Assembly (NCBI RefSeq): GCF_000411975.1
Contig: NZ_ASXG01000091.1
Location: 1 to 36,303, forward strand
Reading direction: 5' to 3'
DNA length: 36,303 nt
Source of the DNA: Amycolatopsis orientalis DSM 43388
GTDB lineage: Bacteria > Actinomycetota > Actinomycetes > Mycobacteriales > Pseudonocardiaceae
Part shown: piece by piece, positions 30,107 to 36,303 of the stretch
Position numbering within the stretch: position 1 is the first letter of the stretch
Layout: the number at the start of each line of letters is the position of its first letter
Notes under the pieces: generated by a model
Told to the model about the DNA's origin: nothing
Database searches by the model: none
Seen by the model: only the letters and a program-made list of their open reading frames with translations
Translations under genes and position numbers: made by a program

Positions 30107-30862
30107 CTAATCCACCAGCGCACCGCAACTGACGTTGACCGTCGCCGCAGTCATCGTGCGGGCGCGGTCGGACGCCGCGAACGCCGCGACCGCGCCGATA
30201 TCGGCCAGCGTCGCGGTGCGCCCGAGCATCGTCGACCCGGCTAGTTCCGCGGTGAGTTCCTCGGCTCCGGGGAAATCAGCTGGAAGGGTTTCCGGAACGC
30301 CGCCAGTCCGCAGGGTTACCGTGCGCACGCCGTACCGGCCGAGTTCGGCAGCGAGTTGGCGGCGCATCGCTTCCAGTGCGGCGAACCCGACTTGCAGACC
30401 GCCGACCGCGTGGTTGCGCACTGGATCGCCGTCGCCGCCGAAGAGGAGGACGACACCGTTGCCTTGGCGTTTCATGTGCCGCCCGGCCGCCCGCATGGTG
30501 AGGAACGTGGTGCGGACGCCGTTGACCACCGGCTGCTCGTAGTCAGCCAGCGACATCTCGACCATGGGGGTGCCCTGGACGTCGCCGTGGCTGATCACGT
30601 TCACCGAGATGTCGAGACTGCCCGCGGCTCCGACCACCCCGTCGGCATGCGCGTCGACCGACTTCTCGTCGAGCGCGTCGACTACCGCGACGTCGGCGGT
30701 GCCGCCGGCGGCGCGGATGTCGCCGGCAACCCGGTCCAGCTTCTCGCGCGTGCGTCCAGCCAGGAAGACCCGCGCGCCTTCCTCCGCGAACGCCCGGGCG
30801 AACGCGCCGCCGATACCTCCGCCCGCGCCGTACACGACCGCGTTTTTGCCTTCGAGCAGCAT
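30107..30862 (-). CDS. SDR-family protein lacking catalytic Tyr and Lys
   Basis: This 251-residue Rossmann-fold protein has the dinucleotide motif GAGGGIG (residues 12-18) and AGR at 35-37 in the position that often favours NADP. Asn114 of the catalytic tetrad is kept, but the Ser strand reads LLFGGDG and the YxxxK site aligns to Leu156 and Phe160 in GGLQVGFAALEAM. The reaction centre is therefore missing, and a normal ketone reductase role is unlikely. It may bind NAD(P) as a sensor or use another mechanism. AAGGGAG precedes the ATG. Its upstream neighbour on the same strand is the SCO6745-like gene, 68 bp away. Confidence 0.85.
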   Translation of the reverse strand: MLLEGKNAVVYGAGGGIGGAFARAFAEEGARVFLAGRTREKLDRVAGDIRAAGGTADVAVVDALDEKSVDAHADGVVGAAGSLDISVNVISHGDVQGTPMVEMSLADYEQPVVNGVRTTFLTMRAAGRHMKRQGNGVVLLFGGDGDPVRNHAVGGLQVGFAALEAMRRQLAAELGRYGVRTVTLRTGGVPETLPADFPGAEELTAELAGSTMLGRTATLADIGAVAAFAASDRARTMTAATVNVSCGALVD

Positions 30863-30930
30863 CTGCTGGGCTCCCTTCTCGTGACTGTCACCAGTGCGTC
30901 GAGCGGGGAACCGGGGAATCGACAGCGTCC

Positions 30931-31773
30931 TCAGGGGCGGGTCGCGCCCATCGGGTTGGGAATGGGAACACCTCCATCGTCGATGATCCGCCGGCTGAGC
31001 GGGATCGCCAGGTCCAGCACTCGGTCGACGCCGGCCGGTCCGAGTGCTTCGAGCGGCGCGCCGGCCAGCCGGTCGGTGGTTTCTTCGATGGTTCGGCGGA
31101 CTTCCGCGCCCGCTGGGGTCAGTCCCTCCGCGTCGAGCAGCCCGCGCTCAGTCAGGCCTTCCGTTGCCGCGGACCATTCCTCGTCAGTCCAGCCTCGGGC
31201 GCGCTGCACTTGCTTGCGGGAGGTCGCTCCGGTCGCGACGTGGGTGAGGGTGGTTTCCAGCCCGGACAAGCCGGAGGCGACGGCGGCCAAGACGTGGCCG
31301 TCGCCGCGGTGTTCGCGCAGGACGCAGGTCGCCAGCCACAACCGGGCCAGCGGCCGGTCCGGGCGAGGCACCGCGGCCCACGCCGCGGCGAGCGGCCGGG
31401 CGTCGAACTGGCAGGCGGCGGCTGCCTGCTCCAGCAACGCGACCAGCTCGTCGACGGTTTCCGTGCCGAGCAGCCGCGCCAACGCTGCTTCGACCGCTTC
31501 CACCCGGGTGCGCACCACCTCGGCAGGCGAGGCGAACGACCACGCGTCCGGCAACGCTCGCGCGACCATCCGCGGCGCGAACCCGAAGAACATCGACGTG
31601 ACCGGTTCCGGGCCGATCGGGCCGAGCGGCGCCGCCCGGCCCGCGAAATAGCCCATCCACCAGCCGCGCAGACCGACCTCCTTCGCCGCCGCGGCGGGTT
31701 CCGCGGCGAAGTAGACGACTGCGTGCAGGGGTTCGATGGCTGTCCAGAGGGTTCGGGCCGGGTTCGGCTTCAT
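30931..31773 (-). CDS. SCO6745-like (SalK-type) protein
   Basis: This 280-residue protein begins MKPNPARTLWTAIEPLHAVV and continues with YFAAEPAAAAKEVGLRGWWM and GYFAGRAAPLG, the signature of the actinobacterial SCO6745/SalK family. A winged-helix-like C-terminal region is visible (WTDEEWSAATEGLTERGLLD, LTPAGAEVRRTIEETTD). The family's role is unsettled; some members are near regulators or lantibiotic genes. The ATG at 31773 is chosen over one 14 codons earlier because the family starts there and a TAGAGT -10 lies 7 nt upstream, suggesting a leaderless message. Confidence 0.85.
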   Translation of the reverse strand: MKPNPARTLWTAIEPLHAVVYFAAEPAAAAKEVGLRGWWMGYFAGRAAPLGPIGPEPVTSMFFGFAPRMVARALPDAWSFASPAEVVRTRVEAVEAALARLLGTETVDELVALLEQAAAACQFDARPLAAAWAAVPRPDRPLARLWLATCVLREHRGDGHVLAAVASGLSGLETTLTHVATGATSRKQVQRARGWTDEEWSAATEGLTERGLLDAEGLTPAGAEVRRTIEETTDRLAGAPLEALGPAGVDRVLDLAIPLSRRIIDDGGVPIPNPMGATRP

Positions 31774-31822
31774 GCGGCCAACTCTAAGGCCGGGGTACGA
31801 CAAAAACCGCGGCACGAAAAGA

Positions 31823-31854
31823 AGCCCGCCGCCCCGGAAGAGGGGCGACGGGCT
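31823..31854 (-). terminator. Rho-independent terminator of the S1 protease gene
   Basis: AGCCCGCCGCCCC pairs with GGGGCGACGGGCT over 13 positions with one C-A mismatch around a 6-nt loop. Read leftward it runs into TTCTTTTC, a T-rich tract, just after the protease stop. Confidence 0.8.
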
Positions 31855-31869
31855 GTGGAGCTGAATGCC

Positions 31870-32886
31870 TCAGGCGAGCTCGAGGCCGTAGGACTGCAGT
31901 TCCAGAGTCAGCGGGTAGAAGTAGCTGGTCTGGGTGTCGCCGCCGGAGAGGGTGCCGAGGCCCTTCGAACCGTCGTACGCCGGGCCGCCCGAGTCGCCGT
32001 GGTCGGTGTGGGCGGTGGTGCCGAACTCGTGGTTCAGGACGCCGACGTCGAAGTTGACCGACTCGTCCACCGAGGTGACCTCGCCGCTGCCGCCGCCGGT
32101 CGTCTGGCCCATCTTCTGGATCTGCTCGCCGACGGTCGGGCTGCCGGCGCTGGTGATCTGCTGGCCGGTGTTGATCGCGCCGGGGCCGGTGCCGTTCGGG
32201 CGGGTCAGCAGGCCGGAGTCGGCTCCGGGGCAGTCGCTTTCGACGACCTGGGCTCCGGAAACGTCGCCGCCGGACCAGGTGCCGCCCTCGTTGGTGCAGT
32301 GGCCCGCGGTCAGCATGTACGGCTGGCCGCCCTTGGTCACGTTGAAGCCGAGCGAGCAGGTGAACTGGCCGTTGTTGATCGAGTCGCCGTCCGCGATGTA
32401 GGTGGCCAGCTTGCCGGACCGGTGCTCGACGCGCGCCGCGTCGCCCAGCTTCGCCGCGGCCGCGGTGACCTTGTCCTTGGTGGCCTGGGACGCCGCGTCG
32501 TAGATCTTCACCACGACCTGGTTGGTCTTGGTGTCGATGCCCCACGACGTCTGCGGCACGTTCTTCACGGCGTCCATCTGGTTCTTCGCGCCGGTGAGGG
32601 CGGTGAAGCTGTGCTTGACGAGCTTGGTCGCGAAGCCCGCGGCCTTGGCCTTCTCCTGCGCCGCGGCGTCGGTGACGTTCAGCACCGCCTTGCCGCGTTC
32701 GAGGTAGATGCCGCCGTTTCCGGCGCCGAGCGTGTCGGCGACCTGCGTCGCCTGGGTGATCGCCTTCGCCTGCATCTGGGCGAACGCCATCGGGCTTGCC
32801 GAGGCGGCGTTCACGCACATGCCGGCGGTCAAGGCCGCGGCCGACAGTGCGGTGAATCCCGCGACGAGCGTCTTCCGGGAAGTCAT
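31870..32886 (-). CDS. Secreted S1-family serine protease (alpha-lytic/streptogrisin type)
   Basis: This 338-residue preproprotein has a signal peptide (about 1-30, cleavage after NAASA), a propeptide of about 140 residues that folds the enzyme, and a chymotrypsin-fold domain. The triad is His196 in LTAGHC, Asp223 in GADSGLL and Ser299 in GDSGGP. Disulfide Cys pairs flank His196. The ATG at 32886 has GGAGGA 7 nt upstream; upstream in-frame codons run through the promoter. It is monocistronic, with a good terminator. Palindromes at 32939-32986 may control it. Such proteases feed on external protein and often rise with development. Confidence 0.95.
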   Translation of the reverse strand: MTSRKTLVAGFTALSAAALTAGMCVNAASASPMAFAQMQAKAITQATQVADTLGAGNGGIYLERGKAVLNVTDAAAQEKAKAAGFATKLVKHSFTALTGAKNQMDAVKNVPQTSWGIDTKTNQVVVKIYDAASQATKDKVTAAAAKLGDAARVEHRSGKLATYIADGDSINNGQFTCSLGFNVTKGGQPYMLTAGHCTNEGGTWSGGDVSGAQVVESDCPGADSGLLTRPNGTGPGAINTGQQITSAGSPTVGEQIQKMGQTTGGGSGEVTSVDESVNFDVGVLNHEFGTTAHTDHGDSGGPAYDGSKGLGTLSGGDTQTSYFYPLTLELQSYGLELA

Positions 32887-32938
32887 GGATCTTCCTCCAG
32901 GTGGGCTGAAACCGACCGGTGGGACGCCCCACACTTTT

Positions 32939-32986
32939 GTTGCCCGGCAACCAACGCGAAACCGACGAAGGTTGGTTAATAACCAA
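32939..32986. promoter_or_regulatory. Palindromes upstream of the protease gene
   Basis: TTGGTTA-A-TAACCAA (32972-32986) and GTTGCC-C-GGCAAC (32939-32951) are perfect odd-centred palindromes 20 bp apart, upstream of the S1 protease start. The AT-rich first one stands out in GC-rich DNA. They are likely operator sites; the regulator is unknown. Confidence 0.5.
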
Positions 32987-33061
32987 AAAATGCGGACCAA
33001 CCGGACATGGCTGCGCCGTTCGGACCACCTGGAATCAGCCGAACGGCGCCACCCGGAGGGG

Positions 33062-33364
33062 TCAGCGCTGCCCGGGCCAGCGGACGTGCTCGGCGTAGCC
33101 CTCGTTCTTGCGCAGGTAGCCGGCGATGAACGGGCAGACCGGAACGATCACCCCGCCGCGCGCCACGACGTCGTCCAGCGCCGCCTTCGCCAGCACCTTG
33201 CCGAGGCCGCGTCCGCCGAACTCGTCGCCGATCTCCGTGTGCGTGAAGACGGTTTCGGTGTCTTTCGGGGTGAATTCGGCGAAGCCGGCGAGCTTGCCGT
33301 CGGCATACACCTCGTAGCGATTTTCGCTGTCGTTGCGGGTGACCCGGGGTTCTTCTTCGCTCAT
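33062..33364 (-). CDS. Small GNAT-like N-acetyltransferase (YjdJ type)
   Basis: This 100-residue protein has ENRYEVYADGKLAGFAEF, TEIGDEFGGRGLGKVLAKAA (acetyl-CoA loop G-G-x-G-L-G) and VPVCPFIAGYLRKN. These are the hallmarks of the short GNAT family (PF14542) related to human GTLF3B/NATD1. It acetylates an unknown amine in the cytoplasm. The ATG at 33364 is preferred because GAGGAG lies just upstream; an in-frame ATG at 33403 would add 13 acidic residues and lacks such a site. It is divergent from geosmin synthase. Confidence 0.88.
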   Translation of the reverse strand: MSEEEPRVTRNDSENRYEVYADGKLAGFAEFTPKDTETVFTHTEIGDEFGGRGLGKVLAKAALDDVVARGGVIVPVCPFIAGYLRKNEGYAEHVRWPGQR

Positions 33365-33570
33365 CTTCGGCTCCTCGCTGGTCGGCGCCTCGATCTCCAC
33401 CATCGAGCGACGCGGCGGTACTCAGCGCCCATCAAAACAGCCCGCGTCCTCGGCCGCATGAGCGATGCGCCGCGATCGCAGGAGTGGCGTGCCAGCGCGG
33501 GCCTTCCGGCGCGCCGGTGCGGTCTGTTTGCCTCGGAGAATCGGTACCCGCGAACGCGAGGGGAGCACGC

Positions 33571-35871
33571 GTGCAGCCGTTCGTCCTGCCCGAGTTCTAT
33601 CTGCCGCACCCGGCCCGGCTGAACCCGCACCTCGACGGCGCGCGGAAGCACTGCAAGGCGTGGGCGTACACGATGGACATGATCGACGTGCCCCAGCACG
33701 GCACGGTCATCTGGAACGAGCACGACCTCGACTCCCACGACTACGCGCTGCTGTGCTCGTACACGCACCCCGACGCCGCCCCGCGGGAACTCGACCTCGT
33801 CACCGATTGGTACGTCTGGGTATTCTATTTCGACGACCATTTCGTGGAACTGTTCAAACGCACCGGCGACATCGAACACGCCCGCGCTTACCTGGACCGT
33901 CTCGCCCGCTTCATGCCCGCCGACGGCGAAATCACCGAAACCCCGGAAAATCCGGTCGAACGCGGCCTGACCGACCTGTGGAACCGCACCGTCCCGCACC
34001 GTTCGCCCGGCTGGCGGCGACGGTTCCGCGAAAGCACCCGCAATCTCCTCGACGAATCCCTCTGGGAACTGGCCAACATCAACGAGAGCCGGATCGCGAA
34101 CCCCATCGAGTACGTCGCGATGCGCCGCAAAGTCGGCGGCGCACCTTGGTCCGCGAACCTGGTCGAACACTCCTTGAACGCCGAGGTCCCCGACGAAATC
34201 GCAGCTCAACGCCCGATGGAAGTTCTGCGCGACTGCTTCGCCGACGCCGTGCACCTGCGCAACGACCTGTTCTCCTACCAGCGGGAGGTCGAGGACGAAG
34301 GCGAACTGTCCAACAGCGTTTTGGTCTTCGAGAAGTTCCTGGACTGCAGCACCCAAGAGGCCGCGGACGCGGTAAACGACCTGCTCACGTCGCGTCTGCA
34401 CCAATTCGAACACACTGCCCTCACCGAAGTCCCCGCACTATTCGAAGAAAACGGCGTGCCGCCAGCCGGACGAGCCGAGACCTTCGCCTATGTCAAAGGC
34501 CTGCAAGACTGGCAATCCGGCGGACACGAATGGCATCTGCGCTCAAGCCGGTACATGAACAAAGGCGCCCTGGACACTCGCGGCGGCCCAGAGCTGCTCC
34601 GCGGCCCAACCGGCCTAGGCACCTCCGCCGCCCGGATCTTCCGCTCTGTCGTCAGCACCGCACCCCAGCGCACGCGAGCTTTCACGCACCAGCCGTACGA
34701 ACAACTGGGTCCAGTCGCCCTTCCCGCCTTGCCTTTGCCGTTTCCCCTGCGGGTAAGCCCGCACCTAACCGCAGAACGCAAGAGAATCGCCGATTGGCCG
34801 CTGCGCATAGGCCTCCTGTCGGAGGGCGTCTGGGACACCACCCGCCTGCGCGCGTCCGACATCCCGTTGGCCGCTGCCGGCATCTGCCCTGACGCGTCTC
34901 CGGAGCAGTTGTCCCTCACCAACGACTGGCTCACCTGGGGCACCTACGCCGACGACTACTACGCGGAGGTCCTCGCCCCCGACCTGCCCGCCACCAGGCT
35001 GACCACCGAACGCCTCAAACTCTTCATGCCCACCGACAGCGCGCCTCCGCCCTCGACACAGACCGCACTGGAAACCGGCCTGGCCGATCTGTGGCAACGC
35101 ACCACCGGCCCGCTGAGCCCCGCCGAACGCGAAGTCTTCCGCGCGGCCGTCGAGTCGATGCTCGACTCCTGGGTGTGGGAAGCGGCCAACCAGGCGCAGA
35201 ACCGCATCCCGGACCCCATCGATTACGTCGAAATGCGCCGCCGCACCTTCGGCTCCGACCTGGTGACGAGCGTCAGCCGCCTCGCCAACAGCCGCACCGT
35301 GCCGCCGGAAATCCGCCGCAACCGAGTCATCGAAGCACTGGAAGATTCAGCCGCCGACTACCTTTGGCTGGTCAACGATCTGGTCTCCTACCGCAAGGAA
35401 ATCGAGTACGAAGGCGACCTGCACAACGCGGTGCTGGTCGTCCGGTCCTTCCTCGACGTGGCGCAAGACCGGGCCCTCCAGATCGTCGCCGACCTGGCAG
35501 CAGCAAGACTCGCCGAATTCCGGCACGCAGCGGACGTAGGCCTGCCCGGACTCTTCGCCGACTACGGCCTGGACGCGGAAGCACGAGCCACCCTCACCGA
35601 GTACGCGGAGCTGCTGAAGAACCTGATGACCGGCATCGCGAACTGGCACCACGAGTCCGCCCGGTACACGGACGAAGAACTGGACCGAGTCCGAGCCGCG
35701 CAACTCCACGTCGAACCGTCCGCCACCCCGAAAGCCCTGCAGCATCCAGGCTGCACCGGCACCCCACCCACCCCGCTAGGCGGCAAGCCAGGTCTCCACC
35801 TGGGCGCTACCGGCCTAGGCACCCAATCGCTGCGCATCCCCGCGGCACCCCACTCCACCTGCTGGTCGTGA
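33571..35871 (+). CDS. geoA: Geosmin synthase (bifunctional germacradienol/geosmin synthase)
   Basis: This 766-residue two-domain terpene cyclase turns farnesyl diphosphate into germacradienol (N-terminal domain) and then geosmin, releasing acetone (C-terminal domain). It opens VQPFVLPEFYLPHPARLNPH, diagnostic for the family. The N-domain has DDHFVE (88-93) and NDLFSYQRE (231-239). The C-domain has DDYYAE (461-466) and NDLVSYRKE (602-610). Both halves close with a TGLGT motif (347-351 and 747-751). The GTG at 33571 has GGGGAG upstream. The enzyme is soluble and Mg-dependent. A palindrome follows the stop. Confidence 0.96.
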   Translation: MQPFVLPEFYLPHPARLNPHLDGARKHCKAWAYTMDMIDVPQHGTVIWNEHDLDSHDYALLCSYTHPDAAPRELDLVTDWYVWVFYFDDHFVELFKRTGDIEHARAYLDRLARFMPADGEITETPENPVERGLTDLWNRTVPHRSPGWRRRFRESTRNLLDESLWELANINESRIANPIEYVAMRRKVGGAPWSANLVEHSLNAEVPDEIAAQRPMEVLRDCFADAVHLRNDLFSYQREVEDEGELSNSVLVFEKFLDCSTQEAADAVNDLLTSRLHQFEHTALTEVPALFEENGVPPAGRAETFAYVKGLQDWQSGGHEWHLRSSRYMNKGALDTRGGPELLRGPTGLGTSAARIFRSVVSTAPQRTRAFTHQPYEQLGPVALPALPLPFPLRVSPHLTAERKRIADWPLRIGLLSEGVWDTTRLRASDIPLAAAGICPDASPEQLSLTNDWLTWGTYADDYYAEVLAPDLPATRLTTERLKLFMPTDSAPPPSTQTALETGLADLWQRTTGPLSPAEREVFRAAVESMLDSWVWEAANQAQNRIPDPIDYVEMRRRTFGSDLVTSVSRLANSRTVPPEIRRNRVIEALEDSAADYLWLVNDLVSYRKEIEYEGDLHNAVLVVRSFLDVAQDRALQIVADLAAARLAEFRHAADVGLPGLFADYGLDAEARATLTEYAELLKNLMTGIANWHHESARYTDEELDRVRAAQLHVEPSATPKALQHPGCTGTPPTPLGGKPGLHLGATGLGTQSLRIPAAPHSTCWS

Positions 35872-35926
35872 GGGGAACCCTCACAGACGCAGATTCCCTC
35901 AGGGCCCCCCGCACGACCAGCGACGG

Positions 35927-35949
35927 TCCGTGAGGGGCCCCTTCACGGA
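35927..35949 (+). terminator. Palindrome after geosmin synthase, dispersed-repeat core
   Basis: TCCGTGAGGGG-C-CCCTTCACGGA is a near-perfect 11-bp inverted repeat (one G-T pair), 55 bp after the geosmin synthase stop. It matches the core of the repeats at 167-431, so it is a family member that may also stop transcription. Confidence 0.55.
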
Positions 35950-36113
35950 CCATTCAAGAAGCCCTTCACGCCTCACTCCAGGAGACGCCGCCGGAATGCA
36001 CCCAACGCGGCGTTCGGCGCACCCCTCGCACCCAATACGGCGTTCGGCGCGTCAGACACACCCCATGCCGCCTAGGGACGCCCCCGAAAACCGCAGCCGC
36101 CGCACCCGAAATT

Positions 36114-36266
36114 CGAGGCACCCAGCCCCCGCCCCGCAGCCGCTCCACCCACCCATCGAGGCACCCAGCCCACCCAACCGCAGCCGCTCCACCCACCCAT
36201 CGAGGCACCCAGCCCACCCAACCGCAGCCACCGCACCCAACCATCGAGGCACCCAGCCCCCGCCCT
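36114..36266. repeat. Tandem repeat of about 44 bp, four copies
   Basis: CGAGGCACCCAGCCC recurs at 36114, 36157, 36201 and 36245, each followed by CCGCAGCC or similar blocks. The 432 bp after geosmin synthase hold this array, GGCGTTCGGCGC-type repeats (36018, 36042) and no supported gene. Confidence 0.8.
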
Positions 36267-36292
36267 GCACCCCGATACGAAGCCTCCCTGCG
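36217..36292. repeat. Right arm of inverted repeat shared by the window ends
   Basis: The reverse complement of this stretch matches bases 3-79 with few mismatches and one indel. It overlaps the last copy of the 44-bp tandem array. Confidence 0.75.
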
Positions 36293-36303
36293 GGCGGTGG
36301 GTG

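Noticed and set aside
35966..36270. Gly/Trp-rich minus-strand frames at the right end
   Set aside because: They are made entirely of the 44-bp tandem repeat and neighbouring intergenic repeats, with no ribosome-binding site.
3..36292. Transposon or linear-replicon terminal inverted repeats
   Set aside because: No transposase, integrase, terminal-protein gene or target duplication is seen, and the same repeat families are also internally tandem. A contig break at repeats is simpler.
1..36303. tRNA or rRNA genes
   Set aside because: I saw no cloverleaf-like segment with a GTTCGANNC arm or rRNA-like sequence. This was by eye only; a covariance-model scan would settle it.

Overview
The window is high-GC actinobacterial DNA. 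GC-rich third codon positions, frequent GTG starts, probable leaderless promoters, a geosmin synthase, a BTAD/AfsR-type regulator, an ESX (type VII) style operon and a mycobacterial-type LexA box point to Pseudonocardiales. An Amycolatopsis-like organism is my best guess, inferred from gene style and not from any database search. Both ends lie in the same dispersed intergenic repeat family, in opposite orientation, so the window may be one whole contig broken at repeats.

Layout. 1-444: noncoding repeats. 445-3246: a divergent azoreductase/MarR pair and a LigD-type 3'-phosphoesterase-polymerase protein. 3328-7092: an XRE-cupin regulator, an acetyltransferase, a two-gene operon (membrane protein and coiled-coil protein) and a TetR-DUF6204-like operon. 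7170-13285: a large BTAD-NTPase regulator, a membrane KAP-type NTPase and an alpha/beta hydrolase. 13329-16169: a glutathionyl-hydroquinone-reductase-like protein with a MarR regulator, divergent from a YceI protein, then a TetR gene broken by a frameshift. 16217-18638: three start/stop-overlapping genes (EspC-like ESX protein, WXG-like alpha/beta hydrolase, lipoprotein). 19068-21281: a sugar porter with a strong terminator, then a 29-codon ORF coupled to a membrane-anchored protein. 21282-22140: noncoding repeats. 22141-26912: DNA polymerase IV under a LexA box, a HAD-like protein, a Ser/Thr kinase and an MFS transporter. 28367-35871: a diguanylate cyclase, a VOC protein, a degenerate SDR, an SCO6745-like protein, a secreted S1 protease, a small acetyltransferase and geosmin synthase. 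35872-36303: noncoding repeats.

The most remarkable region is 26948-28226, which looks empty at normal ORF sizes. On the minus strand it carries 16 consecutive minigenes. Each has a Shine-Dalgarno sequence, an ATG or GTG start, the invariant core Arg-Asp-Asn-Asn-Trp and a TGA stop. Thirteen encode (M/V)RDNNW(T/S/I)R. Units recur every 65-80 bp (104 bp once), and a 44-codon ORF lies at the 5' end. Start codons, the Arg2 codon, the residue-7 codon and the spacers vary while the peptide is kept, which argues for selection on translation. I know of no described family that matches. No obvious maturation enzyme is adjacent; the neighbours are an MFS transporter, a receptor-like kinase and a membrane diguanylate cyclase.
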